The notes under the pieces were generated by a model. The model did no database searches. It was not told where the DNA came from and saw only the letters and a list, made by a program, of their open reading frames with translations. Below, one piece after another: positions 10,044 through 18,337 of a stretch of DNA of 64,000 nt. Within the stretch, counting starts at the first letter, position 1. The number at the start of each line of letters is the position of its first letter. Both the position numbers and the translations under genes were made by a program. Origin of the DNA: Opitutus sp. (GTDB taxonomy: Bacteria; Verrucomicrobiota; Verrucomicrobiia; Opitutales; Opitutaceae); assembly GCA_024707325.1 (NCBI GenBank), contig JANPZY010000001.1:2604501-2668500 (forward strand). The letters are read 5' to 3'.

Positions 10044-11211
10044 GGGGCGAGATCGGCTCGGGTTCGCTCAGCACCTTCATCGGCCGCCCCGGCAGCGCCC
10101 GGATCACCAGCAGCGCCGCGATCACCAGCGGCAGGATGACGATATAGCTCAACCGGATGCCGAAGGCCTGTGCCACGAACCCCAACAAGGGAGGCCCGGC
10201 GAAGAACACCACGAACGTCATCTGACCCAGCGACGCGACATTGACCGAAGCCGGCCGATCGGTGCGCTGCGCCGCCGCCGACACCGCCAGCGGATAGACC
10301 GACGAACAGCCCAGCCCCATCAGCATGAAGCCGAACAGCGCCACATAGGGATGCGGCGCCACGCCGACGATGACCAGCCCGAGCCCGGCGACGCCGAGCA
10401 ATCCGCCCGCCACCAGCCGCGGCGAATAGCGGTCGACCACCGGATCCATGAAGATGCGGGCCAGCGCCATGAACAGCGAGAAAATGGTGATCGACATGCC
10501 GCCGATGAACGGCTCCACCGCGAACACGTCGCGCATATAGATCGCCGACCAGTCGATGCCGCCGCCTTCGACCAGCAGCGGCGCCGCGCCGATGAGGCAG
10601 AGCGGCAGCAGCCCCACGGTCGGAAAAGCGATACCCGGCATGTCGCCGCCATGGCTGTCGGGCCGGTGCGGCGCATTCTCGATCTTGGAAAAGACGATCC
10701 AGCCGGCGATCGCCGCCACCACCACCGAAGCGAGAATGTGCAGATGCGGCGAAATCCCGAGCTGCCGCACGCCGGCCGAAATGAAGGCGGTCACGAAGAA
10801 CCCCAGACTCCACATGCCATGCGCCCGGCTCATGATGCGATAGCCCAGCACCGCCTCGTGCCGGTCGGTCTCGAGATTGACATTGATCTCCAGCGCGCCC
10901 GCAAAGATGCCGGCGATGAAGAACACCGGCGCCACCGCCCAGGCATTGGGCAGCCACGGGATGATGGCGTAGCAGATCGAGGCGCCGAACACGGTGATGA
11001 ACGCGGTCTTCCGCGCTCCCAGCTTTTCGATATAGGGGCTCGAAAAGGTGAGCCCCGTTAGCGCCCCCACCGACATGGTGAGCAGCAGGAGGCCCAGTTG
11101 ACCTTCCGATAGCCCCAGCGACCGCTGCAGGTCCGGCAGCCGCGCCAGCAGCGCCCCCATGGTCAGCGCGAAGATGAAGAAGACGCCGAAGATACGATGA
11201 TGCGGCTTCAT
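10036..11211 (-). CDS. MFS transporter (YbjJ-like), first gene of the MFS-mmcB-MFS operon
   Basis: 391 residues, about 12 membrane segments, beginning MKPHHRIFGVFFIFALTMG and carrying ARLPDLQRSLGLSEGQLG in the first loop, as in YbjJ-type carriers. Substrate unknown. It heads the overlapping set MFS-mmcB-MFS. The region upstream (11212-11546) carries palindromic repeats. Confidence 0.85.
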   Translation of the reverse strand: MKPHHRIFGVFFIFALTMGALLARLPDLQRSLGLSEGQLGLLLLTMSVGALTGLTFSSPYIEKLGARKTAFITVFGASICYAIIPWLPNAWAVAPVFFIAGIFAGALEINVNLETDRHEAVLGYRIMSRAHGMWSLGFFVTAFISAGVRQLGISPHLHILASVVVAAIAGWIVFSKIENAPHRPDSHGGDMPGIAFPTVGLLPLCLIGAAPLLVEGGGIDWSAIYMRDVFAVEPFIGGMSITIFSLFMALARIFMDPVVDRYSPRLVAGGLLGVAGLGLVIVGVAPHPYVALFGFMLMGLGCSSVYPLAVSAAAQRTDRPASVNVASLGQMTFVVFFAGPPLLGFVAQAFGIRLSYIVILPLVIAALLVIRALPGRPMKVLSEPEPISPHG

Positions 11212-11417
11212 GCCGGGACCTCATGCAGAACTGGACGGCAGCCGGGGGCGCCGGACGAACAATATATGAGAAGGCCGCCGAAGACCCGGAAATCGGGCGG
11301 CAGGTCGAAGCCGAATCTCATGGGGAGTACCCGCTGGAATGTCCCGGCAACCTAGAGAATTTGCCCCATCGGCACAAGGCGATGGAGGGCGGTGCATGAG
11401 GGTCCGGGCGCGCGGCT

Positions 11418-11536
11418 TCACCCTCATCCGGCCTTCGGCCACCTTCTCCCATCAAGGGAGAAGGACGCTGTGGCACGATCTCGCAAGTCCCCCTTCTCCC
11501 CTCGTGGGAGAAGGTGCCCGACAGGGCGGATGAGGG
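11418..11536. repeat. Inverted pair of REP-like repeats (family A)
   Basis: Left copy: CCCTCATCC, hairpin GGCC-TTC-GGCC (11430-11440), then CACCTTCTCCC...GGGAGAAGG. Right copy, opposite orientation: CCTTCTCCC...GGGAGAAGG, hairpin GCCC-GACA-GGGC (11516-11527), then GGATGAGGG. Together they fill most of the 335-base gap between the MFS gene and the receiver-like gene; I see no gene in it. Confidence 0.8.
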
Positions 11537-11546
11537 GGGGCGGAGG

Positions 11547-12066
11547 CTAAGCCGCCCGCGCGTCGTCCCGGGTCACCGTCGTGCCATCCGCAAAACTGCG
11601 CATCAAATCGAACCGCCGCACCGGCCCACCACCCGCCACGCGGCGGTCGGGGCCGAAATAGTCGCGGCTCTCGCAATAGGCGATGGACCGGTTGACCTGC
11701 CGGCCGAGCCGCGCCGTCACCCGCTCGCGCGAAAACGGCAGCGTCACCACGTCGTCGAACCCCATCGCGGCGCAGGCGCGGATGCCGTCGAGCGACGGGC
11801 TCTCGGAGAAATAGATCAGCGGCGACAGACGCAGCTTGCGGCTGGGGCTGAAGCGCAGCGCATCGGCATGCGCTTTCAGAGACGCGACATCGTTCACGGC
11901 GGCAAACAGAAAATAGAGCAGCGGCGTGCGCGCCAGCTGCTGCTCGGCCAGCTGCACCCCCGGCATAAGGCTGTACGGCCTCGAACCCAAGATGCCTGGC
12001 CATCTCGGCCAAAGCCGCGCCGGGACCGTCCTGTGGTCCCACGATATAGGCTGTCGCCTTGAACAA
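11547..12066 (-). CDS. Response-regulator receiver-like protein without the phospho-acceptor Asp (one frameshift)
   Basis: About 172 residues. The start reads FKATAYIVGPQDGPGAAL..., changes frame near 11970, then continues LAEQQLARTPLLYFLFAAV... to 11547. The order of hydrophobic strands and the block SPLIYFSESPSLDGIRACA followed by MGFDDVVTLPFSRERV resembles a CheY-like receiver, but the strand that should carry the Asp reads LLYFLF and the switch Lys is replaced (TLPF). The tail carries YFGPDRRV, a GPDRR motif I associate with alphaproteobacterial regulators. It starts with TTG at 12066. Probably a pseudo-receiver; role unknown. Confidence 0.6.
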
Positions 12067-12132
12067 GGTCGCGTCCCTCGACCTGATTGCATTCCCCGCC
12101 GCGCATAGAACATAGCGGCCGTTAACGCGCCG

Positions 12133-13026
12133 TTATCCCTGATAGAGCTCGCCGCGGAACAGCGCGCCGTGCTGTTTCATCAGCGCCGTGATGCGGTCGG
12201 CCACCCGCCGCACTTCCGGCCGGTGCCGCTCTTCGTGGTGCGACACCAGCCACTGCTCGGTGGTCAGTTCGGTGATGATCTTGGCCGGCCGCACCAGCCG
12301 CTTGTCGCTGTCGCCCACGAAACAGGGGAACACCGACAGTCCCGCGCCGGCCGCCACCATTTCCTTGACGCTGTGCGGATCGTTGCCCCGCACCGTCACC
12401 CGGTCGCCGTGATGCGCCATCAGCCAGCGCGACGAGGCGACATTGGCCGCCTCGCCGGTGGTGCCGACGAACAGCCCGGCCTCGACGCCGTTGATCACCT
12501 GCCGGCCCGAATAGATGGCGTGCGCCACGATGCCGATCTTGCGCCCGGCAAGGTTCGCCTCCGTCGGCCGCGCCGAGCGGATGCCGATATCCGCCGCCCG
12601 CCGGCCGATATCGACCTTGTCATAGGCGGTCACGAACTCGAGCCGCATATTGTCATCGACGCTCCAGAGCTCGCCGATATGGGCTGCGAGAAAGGCCGAG
12701 GTCCAGCTGCCGGCTGAAATCCGCACGATGCGCTCGCCGACATTGCCGTCGCGCCAGCGCGTCAGGCCGCGCATGGCGCTCTCCACGTCCTCGGCCCGCT
12801 CGAGCAGTTCGGTGCCTGCCTTGGTGAGCTGATAGCCGGTCTGGCTGCGCACGAAGAGCGGCTCGCCGATCTGCGCTTCGAGCGCGCTCACCCGCCGCCC
12901 CAGCGTCGCCGCCGAGAGGCCCGTGGTGCTTGTCGCGGCTGAAAGACCCCCCAGCCGCGCGACATCGAGAAACAGCCGCAGATCGTCCCAGGATATCTCG
13001 GGATTGGCGTGATTCCGGTCCGTCAT
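12133..13026 (-). CDS. LysR family transcriptional regulator
   Basis: 297 residues with ATG at 13026 (MTDRNHANPEISWDDLRLF); ATG 13038 would add four residues. The N-terminal winged HTH reads LFLDVARLGGLSAAT / ATLGRRVSALEAQIGEPLF, typical of LysR, followed by a substrate-binding domain with VGTTGE and the usual C-terminal block MVAAGAGLSVFPCFVGD. The longer frame up to 13383 is a shadow. It faces the DUF1127 gene across a 207-base promoter region, so a divergent regulatory relation is possible. Target unknown. Confidence 0.88.
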   Translation of the reverse strand: MTDRNHANPEISWDDLRLFLDVARLGGLSAATSTTGLSAATLGRRVSALEAQIGEPLFVRSQTGYQLTKAGTELLERAEDVESAMRGLTRWRDGNVGERIVRISAGSWTSAFLAAHIGELWSVDDNMRLEFVTAYDKVDIGRRAADIGIRSARPTEANLAGRKIGIVAHAIYSGRQVINGVEAGLFVGTTGEAANVASSRWLMAHHGDRVTVRGNDPHSVKEMVAAGAGLSVFPCFVGDSDKRLVRPAKIITELTTEQWLVSHHEERHRPEVRRVADRITALMKQHGALFRGELYQG

Positions 13027-13233
13027 CGTGCTTTTCATTTCTGCAAAGGACGTTGCGAACCCGGTTGTAGCGCCGGCGCCGCCAGATCGGCAAGTATGAC
13101 CCTGTCGAAAACGGGCCATGGCCAACGACCAGTTTCCGTAAAGAGAACTTCGACACCGCATCCATCGCCAGGCTGCCCCGAACCCGCCTTGCCGGGTCAC
13201 GGCGAAGCTTTGCGACAATGAAAGGAGTTTGTG

Positions 13234-13386
13234 ATGACGCTCAACGACCTCAGGATTCACATCGATGGCTGGCTGCGCACCGCGCGCGACATCAAGCGCC
13301 TGCGCGCCCTCGACAACCGCCTGCTCACCGATATCGGCATCGACCGCGACGAGATCGCCGACCGGGTCAGCGGCCGCCGCCACTGA
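13234..13386 (+). CDS. DUF1127 small protein
   Basis: 50 residues, MTLNDLRIHIDGWL..., ending in ALDNRLLTDIGIDRDEIADRV. The block LDNRLLTDIGIDRDEI is the DUF1127 (YjiS-like) signature; small Arg-rich proteins of this family take part in RNA turnover and phosphate or nitrogen physiology in some Rhizobiales. A strong ribosome site AAAGGAG (13221-13227) sits seven bases before ATG 13234. It stands alone between the LysR gene and a repeat cluster. Confidence 0.85.
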   Translation: MTLNDLRIHIDGWLRTARDIKRLRALDNRLLTDIGIDRDEIADRVSGRRH

Positions 13387-13486
13387 CTTTTGCCATCCGG
13401 CCTGATCTGTCCCAACGTGTCAGGCCGCCCCCGGGCCGCCCGCCTCAACGGGCGGCCCAACCCTGCTCAGGGCATTGATCTCTCGC

Positions 13487-13694
13487 TCCCCTCCCCCTTG
13501 AGGGGAGGGGGGGGGGGGTTAAGAGGAGCCCCGACTCCCTTCTCCCCTCAGGGGAGAAGGTGGCGCGAAGCGCCGGATGAGGGGTGAATGCCTCTCAACG
13601 AGTGCGATCTGCGCCGCCTCACCCCTCACCCGAGCGCCGCTAGTTCGCTGCCGCTCACAAGCTCTGCTTGCCCTCTCCCCTGAGGGGCGAGGGG
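13487..13694. repeat. REP-like repeat cluster (family A copies in both orientations)
   Basis: One clear copy at 13538-13584: CCTTCTCCCCTCAGGGGAGAAGG, hairpin GGCGC-GAA-GCGCC (13562-13574), GGATGAGGGGTG. An inverted copy follows (CTCACCCCTCACCCGAGCG ... CCCTCTCCCCTGAGGGGCGAGG) to about 13694. A G-rich tract (13501-13518) starts the region. It fills the 327-base gap between the DUF1127 and adenine deaminase genes. Confidence 0.75.
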
Positions 13695-13713
13695 ATGCGG
13701 CGGTGTGGCCGGA

Positions 13714-15496
13714 TCAGACAAACAGCTCCACCCGCTCGAACGTCCGCACGTCCACCAGCCCGACATCCGAGATCCGCAGCTCCGGGATCACCACCAGGGC
13801 CAGCAGCGAGTGCTGCATATAGGCGTTGTTGAGGGTGCAGCCGCAGTCGGCCATCGCGGCGACCAGTGCCTCGGCCTTGCGGGCCACCACTTCGGCGCGT
13901 TCGTCCGACATCAACCCGGCAATCGGCAATTCGACCAGCGCCAGCACCTTGCCTTTGCTCACCACCACCGCACCGCCACCCACCTGCCCCAGCGTATTGG
14001 CGGCCAGCGCCATGTCGTCGCGATTGGTGCCGACCACGATCATGTGGTGGCTGTCATGCGCCACCGTCGAGGCCGCGGCGCAATCCACATTGTAGCCAAA
14101 GCCCGAGACCAGCGCGTTGACCACCTGCCCGGTGCCGCGATGCCGCTCCACCAGCGCGATCTGGCAGACGTCCCCGGCCCGCTCCATGGCCACGAGCCCA
14201 TCCTCGACCGGCAGCGTCCGTTCCAGCGCCTTGGTACCGGCCTGGTTCTCGATCACCCCGATCACCCGCGCGGTGACGGAATTCTTCCCCGCCGGCGCGG
14301 AAATCGCGAAATCCGCCGCCGCATAGGTCTTGCCCAGATTGACCGTCTGGCGGGCATAATCCGGATAGTCCCAAGCCGGCATTTCGGCGGTGAGTTTCCC
14401 GCTTTCGGCCAGCACCTTGCCATGCGCCACCACCAGTTCCACCGGCAGCGCCGCGAGGTCCGATGTCAAGAACAGGTCGGCGCGACGCCCCGGCGTGATC
14501 GAGCCCAGCTCGCGCTCCAGCCCGAAATGGCTCGCGGTGTTCAGCGTCGCCATCTGGATGGCGGTGATGGGTTTCAATCCATGCGCGATGGCGTGGCGCA
14601 CCACGCGGTCCATGTGCCCGTCATTGACCAGCGTGCCCGAATGGCTGTCGTCGGTGCAGAGCACGAAATTGCGGCTGTCGAGCCCGTCCTCGGTGATCGC
14701 CTTGACCTGCGTCGCCACATCGAACCAGGCCGACCCCAGCCGCAGCATGGCGCGCATGCCGTTGCGGACGCGGGCGATGGCGTCTTCCTTGCGGGTGCCT
14801 TCGTGGTCGTCGGCCGGCCCGCCCGCCACATAGGCGGCAAACGGCGCGCCGAGATCGGGCGAGGCATAGTGCCCGCCCACGGTCTTGCCGGCCCGCTGCG
14901 TCGCCGCGATCTCGGCGAGCATCTTGTCGTCCTTGGCGATGACGCCGGGGAAATTCATCATCTCCCCGAGCCCGATGATATTGGGCCAGCCCATCATCTC
15001 GGCGACTTCCTCCGCCGAGAGCGTCGCGCCTGGCGTCTCGAGACCCGGCGCGGACGGCACACAACTCGGCGCCTGCACGAAGACATTGATCGGCTGGATC
15101 ATCGCCTCGTCATGCATCAGCCGCACGCCCTTCGAGCCCAGCACATTGGCGATCTCATGCGGGTCGATGAACATGCTGGTCGTGCCATGCGGGATCACCG
15201 CGCGGGAGAATTCGGTGACCGTGACCATGCCGCTTTCGACATGCATATGCGCGTCGCAAAGCCCCGGCACCATGTAGCGGCCATTGGCGTCGATCACCTC
15301 GGTCTGCGGCCCTACCGCCGCAACAAGGTTCGGCCCGATGGCGGCGAAGCGGCCGGCAACGATCGCGACGTCCATGCCGTCGACGATCTCGCCCGAATGC
15401 ACGTTCACCCAGCGCCCGTTGCGCACCATGTCGGCCGGCTTTCTCCCCGCGGCCACATCGATCAGGTCTCCGGGCGGATTCGGGCCAGCTTTTCAT
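13714..15496 (-). CDS. ade: Adenine deaminase (one frameshift near the N-terminus)
   Basis: Metal-dependent amidohydrolase converting adenine to hypoxanthine and ammonia. Metal ligands lie in VPGLCDAHMHVESGMVTV and IDPHEIANVLG; further signatures are GGHYASPDL, DDSHSGTLVNDGHMDR and, in the C-terminal domain, DSHHMIVVGTN. About 590 residues, the family's normal length. The first ten residues (MKSWPESAR from ATG 15496, with GGAGAG just upstream) are in another frame and join near 15465 (LIDVAAGRKPADMV), so one base is wrong there. It heads toward the repeat cluster and lies next to the DUF1989 gene on the same strand; likely part of purine salvage or nitrogen scavenging. Confidence 0.92.
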
Positions 15497-15546
15497 CACT
15501 CTCTCCGGTTGACGCGCCCCCTAGTGAAGCGCGGCCCCGGCCCCGG

Positions 15547-16477
15547 TCAAGCCTTCTCGCCGATCACCGGCGCGCCCGCATTGGCACCGAGATACCGCTC
15601 CTCCCACCAGGTAAACAGCAGGTCGCGCAGCGCTGCGCCCTCGTCGTTGCCATAAAGCGGCAGCCGCGCGGCGTCGAACAGGGCCGCCTCGTGCTCGCTG
15701 AGCTCGATGCTCAGCGTCTCCTTGCGGATCGGCACATTGGTGAAGGCCGGCACATAGGCCGTGTCGCGATAGAGCTCGCGGTCAGCCTTGATCGTCGGCT
15801 GGCGGAAATCGCTTGGGCGTCCGCTGGCTCCTGAGCACCGGCGTCGGCGGCACGCTCGCCATATCCGCCTCGGTCGCCTCGAACACCGTCAGCTTGATCG
15901 GCTTCAGCGAAAAGTTCGAGGTCCGCATCACGTCGGCGCCGCAGACGTTCGGCACCGCCAGCACATCGGTCAGCGCCAGCAGGTCGACATGGTCGCCGGC
16001 TTTGCTGGACTGCCGGGTGATCGTTGCCTTCCCGTCGATGCCGACTTCGGTGTTCATGAAGAAGTTGAAGCTGTCATGCACGTCGTCGGGCGTCAGCCCA
16101 TATTCGCGCTGCGCCTCGGACTGGATGTCGTGGCAGTTGGTGTGGTCGTGAAAGCCATAGGCGCTTTCATAGAGATAGGCCGAGCAGCGCGGGAACAGCA
16201 CGTCGTTCCGCTTGACCGTATCCTTGAGGATATAGAGCAGCGCCCGCTCCCGCGGCGGCTGGCTCCAGAGGAACGTGCCCTCGGTCGGGTTGAAGCCATG
16301 CACCGTGCGGGTCCGCCCGCAATGCATGTATTCCTTGTAGTCGTGCAGGTTGAAGGCGTTGAAGTCGACGCACTGCCCGCCCTCCACCTGCTCGATGCGG
16401 AGGATCTGCCCAGCCAGCAGTTCTATCGCCTTGCCGGTCCCCGGCTCCAGCACCAGCGTTTCCAGCACCTTCCTCAT
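15547..16477 (-). CDS. DUF1989 family protein (one frameshift)
   Basis: About 310 residues. Blocks: GQILRIEQVEGGQCVDFNAF, YMHCGRTRTVHGFNPTEG, YESAYGFHDHTNCHDIQSE (His/Cys set that could bind metal) and NFFMNTEVGIDGKATI are typical of DUF1989. Characterised DUF1989 proteins elsewhere are the carboxyguanidine deiminase subunits next to urea/guanidine carboxylases; none of those partners is here, so a different amidine or urea-like substrate is likely. The frame changes near 15770; the last 75 residues end at 15547. ATG 16477 overlaps the stop of the small gene upstream. Neighbours suggest purine-derived nitrogen use. Confidence 0.8.
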
Positions 16478-16614
16478 TTCGCCTTGGCTCCCTGTTCGCG
16501 GATCGCGAGTTTCACCAGCGCTGCCCGGTCTGGCGCGGCGCCCTTGGCCACGGTGCGGTCGATGAGTTCGAGCTGCTGCTGGTTGAGCGTGAGGACGATG
16601 GTCCTGGCCGCCAT
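16474..16614 (-). CDS. Small ribbon-helix-helix-like protein
   Basis: 46 residues: MAARTIVLTLNQQQLELIDR then TVAKGAAPDRAALVKLAIRE. A short beta strand followed by two helices is the layout of ribbon-helix-helix (CopG/ParD-like) DNA-binding proteins. Its stop overlaps the DUF1989 start by four bases (ATGA), so the two are cotranslated. It may autoregulate the operon or act on the divergent GntR promoter; that is inference. No toxin partner is seen. Confidence 0.7.
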   Translation of the reverse strand: MAARTIVLTLNQQQLELIDRTVAKGAAPDRAALVKLAIREQGAKAK

Positions 16615-16630
16615 GATTGCCTCCAATCTT

Positions 16631-16649
16631 GGATACCAAAACTGTATAC
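16631..16649. promoter_or_regulatory. Candidate operator in the divergent RHH/GntR promoter
   Basis: GGATACC and TGTATAC lie close together, 17-35 bases upstream of the small RHH gene start. Such ATAC half-sites suit GntR/FadR-type operators. Assignment to the neighbouring regulator is inference. Confidence 0.35.
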
Positions 16650-16760
16650 GTGATTGCTCGGTCGGCGATCCAGTTTCTCGCATATCAGCGATGCGTTTTC
16701 TGCATATCACCGTCAAACCACCACAAAACCTCACGAAAACTGGCCCGCTGGCCACAAATC

Positions 16761-16793
16761 ATGCATACTTGCCACATGAAATCCCGTATGCAT
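16761..16793. promoter_or_regulatory. Inverted repeat ATGCATA...TATGCAT, candidate GntR operator
   Basis: Perfect 7-bp arms (16761-16767 and 16787-16793) separated by 19 bases, 30 bases before the chosen start of the GntR gene. It is positioned to block that gene's own transcription. Confidence 0.45.
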
Positions 16794-16822
16794 GAATGCA
16801 CGGGACAGAACCCGAGGCCCGC

Positions 16823-17560
16823 ATGTCCCGTCCCTCTCCCCGCATCGACATCGCTCATGAGGCGCTGAAACAGGCGATCCTCGAGCGGGCGCTGCAGCCG
16901 GGCACCAAGCTGCCCGAGGACGAGATCGGCGCCCATTTCGCCATGAGCCGCACGCTGGTGCGGGCGGTGCTGGCCAAATTGGCCACCGAAGGCCTGGTCG
17001 ATGTCCGCCCCAAGCGCACCGCCACCGTGGCGCAACCCACCCTCGCCGAAGCCCGCGACGTCTTCGAAGTCCGCCGCGCGCTGGAAGCCGAAGTCGTCCG
17101 CCTCGTGATCAGGCGCTGGAAGCCGGCCTTCGGCGCCGAACTCGAAGGCCTGGTGCGCGAGGAAGACGCCGCCCACGCCCGCCACGAGGAACATGCCGCC
17201 GGTCGTCTCGCCGGCGAGTTCCACATCCGGCTCGCCAAACTCACCGGCAATGTGCTGCTCGAACGCTATATGTCCGAACTGGTCACCCGCTGCTCGCTGA
17301 TCCTCGCGGTTTACGGTTCATCTCACGTTCATGCACATGGCGAAAACGAGCATACCGGCATCATCGCCGCCCTCCGCGATGGCGACGCCAGCCGCGCCGT
17401 GGCCATCATGGACGCCCATATGAGCGACGTCGAACGCCGCGCTTTGCAAGAGACCGACCCCGCCGAAAGCCCTGCACTAGGTGATGTTCTGTCCCGCTAC
17501 ACCGGCGCCATCGCCTCGCGCGGCGCCGCCATTCCGCTCAAGAAAGCGCGGTCCAGATGA
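16823..17560 (+). CDS. GntR family regulator with FCD domain
   Basis: 245 residues from ATG 16823, which has GAGG five bases upstream; an ATG at 16796 would add nine residues but overlaps the inverted-repeat region. N-terminal winged HTH: GTKLPEDEIGAHFAMSRTLVRAVLAKLATEGLV. The C-terminal all-helical FCD domain is seen in DVFEVRRALEAEVVRL and in histidines of a metal/ligand site (EFHIRLAKLTGN, HGENEHTGII). Its stop overlaps the flavin reductase start by four bases. It probably responds to a purine-breakdown or related metabolite and controls both flanks. Confidence 0.88.
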   Translation: MSRPSPRIDIAHEALKQAILERALQPGTKLPEDEIGAHFAMSRTLVRAVLAKLATEGLVDVRPKRTATVAQPTLAEARDVFEVRRALEAEVVRLVIRRWKPAFGAELEGLVREEDAAHARHEEHAAGRLAGEFHIRLAKLTGNVLLERYMSELVTRCSLILAVYGSSHVHAHGENEHTGIIAALRDGDASRAVAIMDAHMSDVERRALQETDPAESPALGDVLSRYTGAIASRGAAIPLKKARSR

Positions 17561-18221
17561 GCGGCCACCTGCATTTCGATTTCGCCGACCTCACCGCCAG
17601 GGAGCGCTACAAACTCCTCATCGGCACCGTCATCCCCCGCCCCATCGCCTTCATCACCACGGTCAGCAAGGACGGCCAGCGCAACGCCGGCCCGTTCAGC
17701 TTCTTCAACGTCCTCACCCACGATCCCGCCATCGTTGCCATCGGCGTCGAGAACTACGAGGACGGCCGCATGAAGGACACCTCGCGCAACATCCGCGATA
17801 CCGAGGATTTCACCGTCCACATCGTCGATGACGCGCTGGCCGCCCAGATGGAGATCTGCGCCATCAAGTTCGGCCCCGGCGTCGATGAACTGGCCGAAGC
17901 CGGGCTCGAAACCGTCCCCGGCCAGGCGGTGAAATCGCCCCGCATCGTCACCGCCCCCGCCGCCCTCGAATGCCGCCGCTACATGACGCTCGAAGTCGGC
18001 AAGGCCCGCGAAATCATTTTGGGCCAGGTGCTCGGCATCCATATCCGCGCCGATATCGTCGATCCCACAAAACTCTATGTCGATCAGATCGGCATGGACG
18101 CCGTCGGCCGCCTGGGCGGCATTCCTACACGCGCACGCGCGATCAGTTCGACATCAAGACGCTCAGCGTCGCCGAATACGAACAGGCCAAAGGCCTGATG
18201 AGAAAAGCCGGCGCCGCCTGA
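17557..18221 (+). CDS. Flavin reductase family protein (FMN-binding split barrel), one frameshift near the C-terminus
   Basis: About 221 residues. RYKLLIGTVIPRPIAFITTV, then NAGPFSFFNVLTHDPAIVAI and EDGRMKDTSRNIRDTEDFTV are the conserved blocks of the flavin reductase/split-barrel family, which supplies reduced FMN to monooxygenases or acts as an oxidoreductase. Near 18120 the frame changes; the natural end reads HSYTRTRDQFDIKTLSV ... MRKAGAA and stops at 18221. Overlaps the GntR stop. No oxygenase partner lies in the window, so its substrate is unclear. Confidence 0.85.
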
Positions 18222-18337
18222 GGCACCGGCCGACGACCTGACTTTGCCAATCGCCGCGCTGACCCGCGCGGCCGAGACGGAGAGCGCATCCCGCGCTCTC
18301 CGAACGATGAAACCTGGACGCCATGGGGGTGCAACCT

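Noticed and set aside
13705..15834. 709-residue plus-strand frame over adenine deaminase
   Set aside because: His/Arg/Gly-rich reverse frame of an enzyme with complete metal motifs on the other strand.
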